Shown here in pieces: positions 35,614 to 48,200 of a stretch of 64,000 bases of DNA. Below the pieces are notes generated by a model. That model was not told where the DNA came from, ran no database searches, and saw nothing but the letters and a program-made list of their open reading frames with translations. The stretch is from Desulfopila sp. IMCC35008 (lineage in GTDB: Bacteria; Desulfobacterota; Desulfobulbia; Desulfobulbales; Desulfocapsaceae). The stretch spans positions 5,152,001 through 5,216,000 of the forward strand of contig NZ_CP050700.1 in the NCBI RefSeq assembly GCF_010646885.2. The letters run 5' to 3'. The translations under genes and the position numbers were made by a program. Numbering within the stretch: position 1 is the first letter of the stretch; each line of letters begins with the position of its first letter.

Positions 35614-35695
35614 GCCCTTTTCCAGTAGAATATTTAGCATTTCGGAGTCTGGTTCCTCGCATACCGGAAGATAAAGAGGGACAAATAAGTAGATT

Positions 35696-37302
35696 CTCCT
35701 TAGAAATAGATAACCGACTGTAATTGCAAGCATACCTTCCTTGTATCTGGTATAATATGTAGAAGTTCAACGACATATACCTCAAAAGGCTTGCACATGA
35801 TTCGATATACGAGCAGTAAGCAACTCAGTTTGGATGGATTCAGCCTCCCCTTTGGTGGTTCGCTGAATCCGCAAAACCGGTGGGTGAAATGGAGCGAAGT
35901 TATCCCATGGGATGACCTGGCTACATGCTATTACAAGACTATGAATCCGGGAAAGGGGCGACCTGGTAAAGATGCGCGACTGGTGATAGGGGCAATGATC
36001 ATCAAACATAAGCTGACTCTGAGTGACGAGGAGACGGTTATGCAGATCCAGGAAAACCCGTACCTCCAGTACTTTGTAGGCTTCAGCAGTTATGTGGATA
36101 AGCCACCGTTTGCGGCCAGCTTGTTTGTAGATATCCGAAAACGGATGGGGTCTGAAGTGTTTGCCGGATTTGAACAAGTTATCCTCGAAAAGATAGGTAA
36201 GCCCCGTCGTACAGGAAAAGCGAAAGAGGAAAATCGAGGGAAACTGCTTCTCGATGCCACAGTTGCGGAGCAGGCGATTCGTTACCCGACCGATCTGAGC
36301 TTACTCAATGAGGCTCGCGAGATTTCCGAGAAGCTGATCGATGAACTGTATGCTCTGAGTGACTACACTAAGAAGCCGAGGACCTATCGCCGTAAAGCGA
36401 GAAAACAGTATCTGAAGATTGCCAAAAACAAAAAGCCAAGCGTGAAGGTTCGCCGTCGCGCGCTGCGTGAGCAATTGCAGTACCTGAGGCGAAACTTAAA
36501 GCACATATCGTCCCTGCTTGACTCTTTGGGAAGCGCTCCTTTTCCCTTACCGCATGGCCTGCAACGGCAATACTGGATCATTCAGCATTTGTATTCGCAG
36601 CAGGACGGAATGTACAGAAACCGGCAAAACAGGTGTGATGACAGAATCGTATCCATATCTCAACCCCATGTTCGTCCGATAGTGCGCGGCAAGGCAAGCA
36701 AGAAAACTGAATTCGGCGCCAAGATCAGTGTCAGTATGAAAGACGGCCTGGCGTTTGTTGACCATATCGGTTGGGATGCGTTCAATGAGAGTAAGGATTT
36801 GAAAAAGCAGGTGGAGGATTATCGACAGCGGTTTGGTCATTACCCAGAGGTTGTTCTGGCTGATCAGTTATATGGCTCGCGAGATAACCGAAAGTACCTC
36901 AAGGAAAAAGGAATTCGCTTTGGCGGTAAAGCACTTGGCCGTCCCCCAAAGCAATCGGCAGAGAATACAGAAAAGATTCGAAAAATGAAGCAACAGCGAA
37001 TCCAGGACAGTCGGGAACGAATCCCGATTGAAGGTAAGTTCGGGCAAGGTAAAAACGGCTACCGACTCAACTATATCCGAGCCAAGCTGCAAAAGACCTC
37101 AGAAGCATGGATCAACTGTATCTTCTTGGTGATGAACCTCATGGTTCTGCTCAAGAAGTTGAGTAAAAATCTTGCGCTATCGTTGTTGGCTCTACTTTTC
37201 AGACTCTGTACCAAGGTTTTAGCTGTTGCTTTCGGCAATTTCTCCATGCGGATCACTGCCGGGCTCGTTGCCGCGTAATATGGACGGTGTTTTTCTGAGG
37301 AG
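35696..37302. mobile_element. IS5-type insertion sequence (boundaries tentative)
   Basis: A complete transposase gene (35797-37278) lies between candidate imperfect inverted ends: CTCCTTAGAAATA at 35696-35708 and TTTTCTGAGGAG (37291-37302; reverse complement CTCCTCAGAAAA). The match is about 10 of 12, so the termini are a guess, and no target duplication was seen. An extended -10 element (TGG-TATAAT, 35748-35756) stands just ahead of the transposase. The element sits directly after hypB. Confidence 0.45.
35797..37278 (+). CDS. IS5-family transposase
   Basis: The protein is 493 residues. Its N-terminal DUF772-like helical domain (RPGKDARLVIGAMIIKHKL, then EETVMQIQENPYLQYFVGF) is typical of IS5/IS1182-type transposases. 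The DDE residues are visible: the Asp of KLLLDATVAEQ, the Asp of VVLADQLYGSRDNR, and the Glu of IPIEGKFGQGKNGYRLNYI. A basic linker lies between the first two. The gene is uninterrupted, so the element could still be active. I prefer the ATG at 35797 to the TTG two codons upstream. Confidence 0.9.
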   Translation: MIRYTSSKQLSLDGFSLPFGGSLNPQNRWVKWSEVIPWDDLATCYYKTMNPGKGRPGKDARLVIGAMIIKHKLTLSDEETVMQIQENPYLQYFVGFSSYVDKPPFAASLFVDIRKRMGSEVFAGFEQVILEKIGKPRRTGKAKEENRGKLLLDATVAEQAIRYPTDLSLLNEAREISEKLIDELYALSDYTKKPRTYRRKARKQYLKIAKNKKPSVKVRRRALREQLQYLRRNLKHISSLLDSLGSAPFPLPHGLQRQYWIIQHLYSQQDGMYRNRQNRCDDRIVSISQPHVRPIVRGKASKKTEFGAKISVSMKDGLAFVDHIGWDAFNESKDLKKQVEDYRQRFGHYPEVVLADQLYGSRDNRKYLKEKGIRFGGKALGRPPKQSAENTEKIRKMKQQRIQDSRERIPIEGKFGQGKNGYRLNYIRAKLQKTSEAWINCIFLVMNLMVLLKKLSKNLALSLLALLFRLCTKVLAVAFGNFSMRITAGLVAA

Positions 37303-37402
37303 GCTCTAAGTACTTTTTCAAGGCAGCTTTACGGGTGGGTTTACAACTTATGAGGAGAGATTGACAACAAAGACCCATCCGAAGTGAACCTGTCTCTCTT
37401 TG

Positions 37403-37942
37403 TCATGATGTGATTTCAATCTTGACTTGTCTACGGCCAAATTCCAAGGCTCCTTGTAGATCCATCTTAAAGTAGATATCCATATTGCCTGTACCATTGT
37501 ACCTGCTGTTCATACGATCCTTTACCTCACATTCTCCAAATCCATCCACTACGACTTTTGTTCCGAATTCGAAATCATTACTCGCAACCACACAGCCATC
37601 ATATTCACAGATATTCGTTCCATCCGCACTTATACACGGAGAACTGTCTGTTTCTTCAACCCGTGACGTATAAGCGGACATTTCAACTATTATCTCTTCC
37701 ACAGTCGAGAGAGATGATGAATTCTCCTCGCTGAAAAAGGGCACAGGTGAAGGAGTAATTGCCTTGCTGCTCCCCTCGCTGTTTTCAATAACCATGTGGT
37801 CCTGAACACCCCATTTCCGATACTCAGTTTGTGGTTCAATGAATATTCCTGAGTTGCCATACCAAAGAGACACTCCACACAATAGTATTGTAACCTGTAG
37901 TGATATAATACTATTTATCTGATTTCTGATCTTCTTCTGCAT
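37403..37942 (-). CDS. 3D-domain (double-psi beta-barrel) exported protein
   Basis: The 179-residue protein has an N-terminal hydrophobic anchor or signal (residues 11-27), a Ser/Glu-rich linker, then a 3D domain: EMSAYTSRVEETDSSPCIS, VVASNDFEFGTKVVVDG, and VKDRMNSRYNGTGNMDIYFK with the three conserved Asp residues, ending ALEFGRRQVKIEI. The 3D domain is the catalytic fold of MltA-like lytic transglycosylases and of YabE/YuiC-type proteins; members often act on peptidoglycan. Four cysteines in the domain may form disulfides. The gene is isolated between an IS5 element and an IS4 remnant, so it may have arrived by transfer. Confidence 0.75.
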   Translation of the reverse strand: MQKKIRNQINSIISLQVTILLCGVSLWYGNSGIFIEPQTEYRKWGVQDHMVIENSEGSSKAITPSPVPFFSEENSSSLSTVEEIIVEMSAYTSRVEETDSSPCISADGTNICEYDGCVVASNDFEFGTKVVVDGFGECEVKDRMNSRYNGTGNMDIYFKMDLQGALEFGRRQVKIEITS

Positions 37943-38689
37943 TTCCTTCGTTTTGTATTGTCAATTATGATAACGCTCTCCTTTCCACCATACTGACCTC
38001 ACATTGCCAGACTCTCTTATCTCGTTGAGGGATTTCCCTAAAATTCACAGCTATTCAAAAATTTATTGGCTATCGACCATCAAGGGGACCTACACCCATC
38101 GAAATCGCCACCCAACAGCTTTAACAGAATATTTTATTGTGAACGGATTATATGAAAACTGGCTCTGGCAAGGTTGGTCTATCTCATAGTCGGGTCTAAC
38201 ACGCCGCTCTGGGGCAGGTGGAAAAATAATAAATTCGAAAGGGAATATAGCATCAGGAAGGAGGTTTGAGCCAGTAAGTATTTGGTAAAGTGTTCTTATT
38301 GAGGACTGGCAGATTATAATATGCGGTTCACAATGCGCATGACCTCATATAGCACACAACGGATACTTTGCTGGTGAGTTATGTCACCGTAACGAAAGTA
38401 GAGTCAGCCAGACCTGTCTTGCCGCAAATACCCTGGTAGCGTTATCGCTCTTTGGCAGGTTATACCATGCTAACCTTTACAACTGCCAGACAACCTTAAG
38501 GGCCGATATCATGAGCCGCTCAGCCGAGGAGAAACAGTATAAATAATTCTTTATCACTGCTGTCCAAGGGCCAGCTCATCTATCACCTCGGAATGAAACA
38601 AACAACTATGAATGAATACAATTGCGTAGGTTAATGAACAACAATCCCACGAACTCTATCAGGAGATCTTCTTAAACTTTTACGGAAGT
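37943..38689. other. 747-base stretch with no gene recognised
   Basis: No frame in this stretch gives a recognisable product. It lies between an exported 3D-domain gene and an IS4-type transposase remnant, so it is probably decayed mobile or other sequence. Confidence 0.4.
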
Positions 38690-39186
38690 GTGAGGCTCAT
38701 GCACCGCTACTTGCCAGTGTTCATGGATATCACAGAGGGTAAACGGCATGAAATTGAATTGGCCAGAACACTCAAACTTCCAGGTCACCAATTTACCTTT
38801 CGTCAAGTAAATTATGTTGCCCCAGAGACAAGTAAGGAATATCAGGTCCTTACCAACTCAAAAAAGATAATGGCTTCTGAAGTTACAGCAATTTACAAAG
38901 AGGGCTGGCAGATCGAACTCTTTTTAAAATGGAATCAAACAAAACCTCAAGGTTAAAACTCTTCTTGGTACTTCACCCAAGACTGTACTCACTCAGTGGT
39001 GGATAGCACTGTGTGTATATTTACTGCTTGCCTCTTTTGTATTTTTATCAAAGTTCAGAGGATAGATTTCAGAGATCCTGAGAATATTGCAATTGAGTTT
39101 GTTTGAAAGATGGCCATTGTCTGATCTGCCCAGCCAGCCTGACATTTTACAGCAGCTCTTCGGCGAACAATTTCTCGATCATTGCT
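38690..39186 (+). pseudogene. IS4-family transposase remnant
   Basis: The first frame (38690-38956) reads YLPVFMDITEGKRHEIELA, ARTLKLPG, then jumps to RQVNYVAPETSKEYQVLTN and IYKEGWQIELFLKW, which are pieces of an IS4-type transposase with the central DRGY region deleted. A one-base shift near 38925-38940 moves to another frame that reads VKTLLGTSPKTVLTQ, WIALCVYLLLASF, is broken by a TAG at about 39071, and ends near 39186 with FGEQFLDHC. The N-terminal third of the transposase is absent. It lies about 35 bases downstream of the NRPS stop codon. Confidence 0.8.
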
Positions 39187-39219
39187 GAAACCAATTGCGT
39201 TATCAACCCGGCTTTTCAA

Positions 39220-42200
39220 TCAAATCTCCTCTTCTATTATTTTGGAAAGGGTTTTCCCGAGGATTTCAACGTTGGGTGTTGACAACATTGTGTAATGATC
39301 TCCTGGTATCTGAATCACTTCGACACCATCTACTGCCAGACGTTCCCATCCCAGGCATGGATCCTCACTGTCATTTGCCTCCGCTTTCAAAAGTATAATT
39401 CTGCCATTGAACGGCTCGGGCTCATAGCACAAAGCACGTGCATGTGCGTTGCAGACCTTAATGAATCGATTGCACTGTTCTGTGTTGAACCCCGCAGGAA
39501 CTTTTCCTTCTGCCCTTGCCGTTTCAGTTAAATAGGCCAGCTTCATCTCAAAACTTTTCATATTATTAAGCCGGTCAGGATCCAAGTTGATTCCGGGAGC
39601 GACGATTGATCTGATCTGTTCAAACTGATTAATGCTTCCGCTTGAAAGAGCATGGTGGCTAACACCGTTCATTCCAGGGGCATTGGAATCCAGCAGAATG
39701 AGTACTGAACGTTTTTGGTCTTTTTCCATTCGCCTGGCTATTTCAAAGGCGACACTACCACCAAAGGACCAGCCCATCAAAATACATGAAGAATCTGGAT
39801 AGAGCCCTCGGATGTGCTGTTTATACACTTGAGCCATTTCCCCTATGTCTGCAAAGGGCGTTGAGTCGGTTTCAGTTCCTTTGGCCTGAATCCCGTAAAA
39901 CGGATAGTTGCTGTTTATATGGTCAGCCAGATCCTGGTATTGAAAAACTGTTCCACCTAGAGGGTGGACACAGAAGAGAGGTGGTCGATTGCCAGTTTTC
40001 CTGAAGGACACAATCGGTGTCCATTCTGGAGCCTTCCCTGCATCAACAAGACTTGCCAGCCCCTCAATAGTTGGGTGATCAAACAGGCTCACCAGGGGGA
40101 TTTTTTTGTTGAACTCATATTCGATACTCGTCATAAGCCTGACGGCGAGCAGCGATTGTCCTCCCGATTCAAAGAAATTATCCCTTACTCCAGCGGTTTT
40201 CACTTCCAGCACCTGCTCCCAGATCTTTTTGATACGGATTTCCGTACTGGTTCTCGGAGCCAGATACTTTGTCGGCTTCACTGCATATCGGGGTTGGTGG
40301 TGGTTACTTTTTTTGGCTACTGTTAAGAGGGAATTGGCCCCATTGGCGCTCAGCCACTTGATATCGGATACCTTCTTTCCTGAATTGGCAGGAATGCTCA
40401 GAACTATCGATCTGTACTGTTCCACCATTTGCCTGATGGTTTCCGTTTCAAAACGATCTGAATCGTATGTGAAATTGAGGGTAATCGTCGTACCCGGTGA
40501 ACCGGTAACCGTAAGGGCAAAATTCGTTTTGTCATTCCCGTGGACATCTGAAAACCTGAGTTTCCTGTTGACGTAGTGACCAAAGTTTTCAACCGGATAG
40601 TTTTCAAATACGAAAATAGATTCAAACAGCGGGGCTCCCGGAGGGATATTGCTGCTGCGTTGAATATCTGCAAGTGAAGCAAAGGAATAAGGTTCTCGCC
40701 GCGCCTGGTTTTTCATCAGATCCTTTAAAAACACCATGAGATCCTGATCCGGTAATACCTTGACACGGACTGGCAGAGTATTGATAAACAGACCTACCAT
40801 TGATTCAATCTCCACAACATCGGACGGTCTTACCGTTGCAGTGGCACCATAGACAATATCTGCCATATTACTGCACCGGCTCAACAATATGGCATACGCA
40901 CCCTGCAGGATTGTGTTGAGTGTCAGACTTTTCTGTTGTGAGAACAGCACCAGATCTCTAGAGAGGTCTGGAGGAAAAATCAGCTTATAATCGGCATGGT
41001 TCTGGATGACTTGAAAAGATTTGGCCGGGGTCCGGTTACGATCACCCGGCAACGGCGTCGGCATGGAAAACCCTTCAAGATAGGTCTTCCAGTAATCCGT
41101 TGCCTTCTGTTTATCCTGCTGTTGCAGCCAGGAAATATATTGCCTATACGTGCCTGGGCTTGGGAGTTCCGGGGTTTGCTCACAATCCGCCGATTCATAG
41201 AAGAGGAACAGTTCCTTGAAAAAAAGAGGAGTGGACCAACCATCCATAAGGACATGATGATTGGACAGAATGAAATGATATTTGTCTTCGTCAAGCTTGT
41301 TCAAGGTGCAACGCATGACTGGTGCCCGCGAAAAATCAAAGCCAATAGCAGTATCATCTTTCACCTGTTTCTGTGTCTCGACCTTCTGCTTTTCTGGCGG
41401 GAGCGCTGTCAGGTCATTGATGACGAATGGAACCTCAACCCGCTTATTAACCACATGCAGAAACTGGCCTGACGGGCCCTGAATAAACCCTGATCTCAAG
41501 ATTGAGTGACGTGCCAATACAGACTGATAGGCCTGTTTCATTCGGTCCGGATCCACCTCTCCTTCCATAATTCCACTCATTTGTACGAGGTAAAGATTGG
41601 CTTCCGTGTCGAATTGTTCATAAAAAAGCATTCCTTCCTGAATAGGAGCCAGGGGGTAAATGTCTTCAATCTGATCCTTAATATCTGTTGAACCTGGCAG
41701 CAGGGGAATTTTCCTCAAAGTGCAATCAAGGTCTTTCTGGCTGATACCGTTTAGCAGGGAAAAATCACTGGGAGTGAAGCCCTTGTTTGCCGGATCGAAA
41801 CAATGCTCGATAATAGATTCAAGTCCCTGCACAAGCTCTTGGGCAAGAGATTCCATTGTTTTATCCCTGTATCGATAACAATTATAAGCAATAGAAAAAG
41901 AGAGTTTCCCATCAATGACATGCCCATTTATTTCCAGCTGATGACCACGGCTTTGAAGCGGACTCTGGTTAGGGCCAGTGTCTTCCCAGGCAGATTGAAA
42001 AATACCATCGGATTCACGATGGTGATTGAATTGACCAAGATAGTTGAAAAGAATTTCCGGTTTAGGTGTGGAGTGTGCCGGATCAGTCTTGTTGCCATAA
42101 CCTGAATCAATAGTCAGATAACCAAAGGTAATTCCATTAGAAGGAATACTCCGCAGCTGCTCCTTCACGTATTGTATAATTGTGCCAATACTGGTATCTG

Positions 42201-45200
42201 CAGGAGACAAAACAACCGGATATATACTGGTGAACCAACCTACGGTTCTGGATAGATCCATATAATCGTCTATGGTCTCTCTACCATGGCCCTCCATATC
42301 CATGAATAGTTTGTAATTCCCGGTTATCCTTCCCATAGCCAACACGACGGCTGCAACCAATACCTCCTGAATTCTCGTATTATAAGCGTGGTGAATATCC
42401 TGCAAAAGAGCTCGCGTTGTTTGTTCCCCCAATTCAACGCGAAGCTGTGTCGTACCCCCTATTGTATTGGGAGCCTGGTTGCGTTGCTTATCAGGGTCAA
42501 GTGGTGTAATAAACCGGGCCTGCTCATGCAGCGCTGCCCAATAATCGAGATCAACAGGGGTATGTCGTGTATGTTCTGCCCACGATTCTGCCCATTGCTT
42601 GAACGAAGCAGTTTTCTGCGGAAGTTCTAACTCCTTGCCGGTTTCAAGTTGCCTGTAAGCTGTGCTGAGATCTGACAGCAGAATTCGCCAGGAAACTCCA
42701 TCCACTGCAAGGTGATGGATAATGATGAGAAGCCGGCATGGTTTTTGGTCATCGTCTTTGAACAAGGCAGCCTTTACCAGATGCCCTTGGTCAATATCTA
42801 TAGTTCCATGAAGTCTTTCTGTCACAGATGCCATATCCCGCATCAGGTGGTGCTCGAGCACGACATCAGAGCGATCGGTCTTGAACTCTTGCAACCATGT
42901 GTCGCCCTCTTTCTTTCTGAATGTCAGGTGTAGTGCGTCATGGTGCTGCAGGAGATGGTTCAGAGCGGTTTCCATCATTTCAGGTATAACGGTTTCCGGA
43001 ATTCTGACCAGTGCAGACTGGTTATAATGGTGTAGATCATGTCCGGCATGAGAGAAGAAGGCCTGCTGGATCGGAGTGAGTGGCACACTGCCTGTAACGG
43101 CTTCCTGGTCTGGTTGGACCATGGTTACCTTGTCAGCAACACGGGCAAGTTCGTGGATGGTCTGGAACTCAAATAACTGTTTAACTGAAAAAGACAACCC
43201 CTGCTGTTTCGCCCGTGCCGCGATCTGGATACTGATTATCGAGTCTCCACCGAGCTGGAAAAAGTTATCGTGGATGCCGGGTTTTTCTATGCCGAGTACC
43301 TGCTCCCATATCAGTGCCAGAAGAGTTTCCTCGGGAGTGGACGGCGGCGTATATCGATGAGTTGTATCGAAAGATACGGGCTTCGGCAGCGATTTCCTGT
43401 CAATCTTCCCGTTCAGGAGCAGTGGAAAGGTTTTGATCGGGATAAAATGATTAGGGATCATGTAGTCGGGAACCCGGTCTTTCAGATAGTCCCTGAATCC
43501 AGCATACAGATCGTCTTCATTTCCGCTTGATTGAAGGATAAGATACGCCACAAGTTGCTTCTGTCCGGGACGATCCTCCCTCAACATGACAAGGCTTTCC
43601 TTGACCTCGGGGTGGTTAGAAAGTGCGGATTCGATTTCACCCGCTTCAACCCTAAAGCCACGTATTTTCAACTGATTGTCGATTCGACCGAGAAGCGCTA
43701 TCGTGCCATCTGGCAGATGTCTGGCCAAATCACCGGTTCTGAACAGTGTCGCACCCTGGTTGTCAGTAAACGGATCAGCGACAAAGCCTTTAGCGGTAAG
43801 ATCCGGTTGGTTCAGATATCCCCTGGAGACGCCAGCACCGCCAATAAAGAGCTCTCCCGTCATTCCTAGAGGTAAAGGAGACAGGCTGTGGGAGTCAAGC
43901 ACATAGAGTCGATTGTTTGCAAACGGTCTTCCTATGGGAACCAGACTGTTTCCATCCGGATGAAAATTGCCCACTTCAAAAAACGAGCTGTCAATGGTTG
44001 CTTCTGTAACTCCGTACGAGTTTATCAGTCGGGTGGTCTCTCCGCACAGCGCCTTAATTTCCATGTATTCACTGAAATACCAGGTATCTGAACCGCAGCA
44101 GAGAACTTTCATGAAATCGAGTTTACGGCCTGTTTTTTTCAAAGAGTTGGCCAGCAGACGCAAAACAACAGGAACAAATTCAGCAAAATCAATCTGTTCG
44201 CTGGTCATCAGATGATACAGCTTTTCTGGGTCAGCCATCGTCTCTTTACGGCAGATAACCAACGTGCCTCCGGAACACAAGCCCCTTACCATGTCACCGG
44301 AAAAGACATCGAAGGTGAAATTAGCCATCTGCAGATGGGCACTCGTGCTCAGGAGATCATAGGCATCTTCCCATGCCAAATACTGGTTGACGAGGTTTCC
44401 GTTAGTAACAACGACCCCCTTCGGCTTGCCTGTAGAACCTGAAGTATATGTGATATATATACTGTTTTCAGGTCCTGCTTGTTTTCTCGGGCAGGATATA
44501 GAGGAGTCCGCAGACAGGATCTGCCTTATCTCCACGGTCCCGAGGCCATCAATCAGATAACACCCGATTGGATCACTGTGTGTCAGAATAACCTTGAGCT
44601 TTGCATCAGCTGCAATAAAACGTTTTCTCTTCTCAGGATATTCAGGATCGATGGGAACATAACAACAGCCGGCTTTTAGAATTCCTGTAATACCGATAAA
44701 GAGTTCAATTGAACGCTCCATAAGAAGGCCCACGCCATCTTCCGGCCCCAACCCTTTGCCGGCCAGATAATCAGCAATGATCTCAGCCTGCCTGTCAAGC
44801 TCAGCGTAGGTAATGCTCTGGTCATCGGCAACCACGGCAACTCTTTCAGGATAGTTGCAAGCGGCTCTCTCTATCAGATCTATTATCGTCAGGCCGGTAT
44901 CAAATGACTTCTCTGAGCGGTTGAGGTCATGAATAATTGAATGGGCCTCGTGAGTTGATAGTACCTGTGCATTGCGAATTTTACATTTTTGATCAGCAAG
45001 GAAACAGTCAAGGATAGAAAGAAAATGTTCAATAACTTGATTTTGCCGAGGACGATCAAAGACGTCCGCGTGAAAATCGACTCCCATTTCCAGATCAGGT
45101 TCAGATAAATCATTGGTAATGATAAAGCCAAGGCTTTCATGGCCATGCCCCGGACCCGTCCATCCTCCGCTCACGGCAGCATCTCCGAGGACAGGGTGTG

Positions 45201-48200
45201 CATATTTGATAACATTTATCAGGACATCGTAGTTCGGGGCTTCATGGGGATTGCTAAGGGTATAATTGCTGTGCTGACGCATCAGGTTTATCGTGTAAGA
45301 AATTGTGTTGCATAGCGAGCTAAACGTATCGTTGTCGGAAATGGATAGCCTCAATGGGAGAGTCTGCATCAACAGGCCGATTATCTCATCATTTGCACCG
45401 GCTTTACGGTTATGGAATGGAATACCTATACTCAGATTGCGGTTTCCGCTAATCTTGTTGAGAAATACCAGGACCAGGGTTGTGGCAATATGAAGAAGTG
45501 TCACATTGAGATTTTTGGTAAAAAATGGATCTCTCTCTGCAATCTCTCGTAATTTGAGGGTGCGGTGTTCGCCGAGCCTGAAAAGGATCCGGTCTACCCG
45601 GGTAGATACCTTGCGTGGGTAATCACCATAAAACGTCAGGGGTTCATAGGGGATCTTGAACGCGTAGTCCCAGAATCTTTTATCAGCAGCGTATTGCGGA
45701 GAGCTTATATAATTCTTTTCCCAGGAGCAAAAAGATTCAAAGGTGTGTTTGCTGTTGCAACAAGGGCGCTTTCCTTCGCAAGCTGCACGATACAATGTTG
45801 AAACACGTGGTATAATGATATGGTTCCAGGACCAGCCGTCTATGACAATATGGTGAATGTTCAAAAACCAGACGTGGAAATCAGCATTCCGTTTAATGAG
45901 AACAGCATCAAAGACTGAAGCACCCAGATCAAAAACTCGGCAACTCCTCAACCTTACCCATTCCCGGAATTGAGAATCATCAATTCCAGAAAGATCGAGG
46001 TACTCACACGGTCGCGACTCTTTCCGAAGAGTCCTCTGTGGAATCCCTTCTGTGGTTTCAAAAAACCGACTCTGGAGTGCATCGCTGGTTGTCACTATCG
46101 CGTCAAAAGCGTTGATGAGGTGATGGGTCTCAATATGCCCCCTGATCTCGTACAGGTGGGGATTATTGTAGTGACGTGAATCCTGCTTTGTTGTTTGACC
46201 CAGGTACGTCAGGAGCTGGTTCTTGGTCAGGTTTGACTGAGCCAACAAAGCATCTGCGCCTTCCTTACGCTGAGACCCTGCCGGAGATCCGAAAATATCA
46301 CAGGAATCCAATAGTCGATCGCAGGTCCATCCTGGCGTGGCAAGAACTGCCTGGAGAAGATGTTTGAAATCCGCAACTATCTGACGCACTGTTGCAGCCG
46401 CAAAAAGATCAGTATTGTATTCGATGCTGCCAGTGAGAGAATGGCCCTTGTTCAGCACAAAAAAAGTAAAATCATTTTTGGTGGTATGATTTTCAATTTC
46501 CAGGATCTCTACAGGGTCGAACACCTTAAACAGGTCTTCAAAATCCATGGTGATCATTGAAAAGATAACCTGGAGCAGCGGAGAGTATTGGATGTTTCTC
46601 TCAACTCCCAGTTCATCAATGAGTTTTTCAAATGGAATATCCTGGTTGTTGAGGGCATCAAGAACTGTTTGCTTGGTCGTTTCGAGAAGTTCATCGAAAC
46701 TTTCTTTACCTGGGATTGTTACCCTTAGAGCGAGGGTATTGACAAAAAAACCAATCAATTTCTCAGTCCGATCATGGTGGCGTCCTGAAACCGGAAAGCC
46801 TGTGACGATGTCCTCCCTGCCTGTATACCGAGAAAGAAGCAATGAGAAAACAGCAGCGAGAGTCATGAAAAGTGTAGCACCTTTCCGGGTTGAAAAATCA
46901 CGGATCTGTCGTGCAAGGGTCTCATTGAATGTGAATGATTCAATTGCGCCGTTCGAGGTTTGAACAGAGGGCCTTGGCTTATCTGCCGGCAGTTCAAGAA
47001 GGGGGGGCAACCCATTGAGTTTTTGTTTCCAGTACGCAATTTGAGGCTTATAGAGGCTCTTTTCGAGCACATTCTTCTGCCAGGCACCATAATCAGCGTA
47101 CTGGATGGGTAGTTCCGGAAGAGGAGACGGCGCATCATTTAAAAACGCAGTATAGAGTTTGGTAAATTCATTGAGCAGAACATGGATCGACCATCCGTCA
47201 GAGATGATATGGTGAATATTGAAAAAAAGAATTTGGTGCCCGGGCTCCTGTTCCATCTTCAGTATAGCTACTCGCAATAGCGATCCCTTCTCAAGATCAA
47301 AGGGGCGTTTTGCCTCCGTTGACAGGATCTGCCTGGTCTCTGCTCTTCCGTCGCAGACAAAAACGGTCACTTCCGGTTCCATTCTTTCATGGATAATCTG
47401 CACCGGGATGCCGATTTCGTTTTTAAACGTCGTTCGCAGAGCTTCATGACGGCGACAGATTTCGTCAAAAACCTTTTTGACAATGGCAGCATCCAGACTG
47501 CCGGTTATGCGCAGGGCGCATGGCATAGAATAGACAGTACTGGCACCTTCAAAGTTGTCCAGGAACCAGAGCCGGGTCTGGCCGAACGAAAGAGGAACAT
47601 TACCGCTATAGTCTGATTTCCCAAGAGGTTCAATGGCCAGCTGTTGTCCGCTCAACCTTGCTTTTATTTTACTGGTAAAATCGATAAGACGCGGAGTTTG
47701 GAACAAGTCTGCCAAGGTCAGACCCAGTTGGAATGTTGTATGGATTTTGGACAGAATCTGGACTGCCAGAAGCGAATGACCGCCAGATTCAAAAAAATCT
47801 GCATTCATGCTGATATCGGCTTGGCCCAGCACATGGCTCCAGATTGCCGCCACAACAGCGTCCACCTCGTCCTTGGGGAGAGAGAGGGGGGACCGGGCTG
47901 CGGAATGTTCATATGATTCAAGTGTTTTCCTATCGATTTTTCCAGATGGCAGGCGAGGAAGCCGGTCAAGTTCGATCAACTCTCCTGGAATCATGTAGGC
48001 CGGCAGCCTGTCTCGTAAATATATTACCAGATCAGGCCGTCGGTCCTCACAAACAAAATAGGCCTTCAATGCAATGTTTCGTTCAGGTCCTTCAAAGACT
48101 ACCACCGATGCTTCCAGGACATCCGGATGTGCCATAAGACAGGATTCGATTTCGCCGAGTTCTATTCTGAATCCCCTGATTTTGACCTGGTCATCAAATC

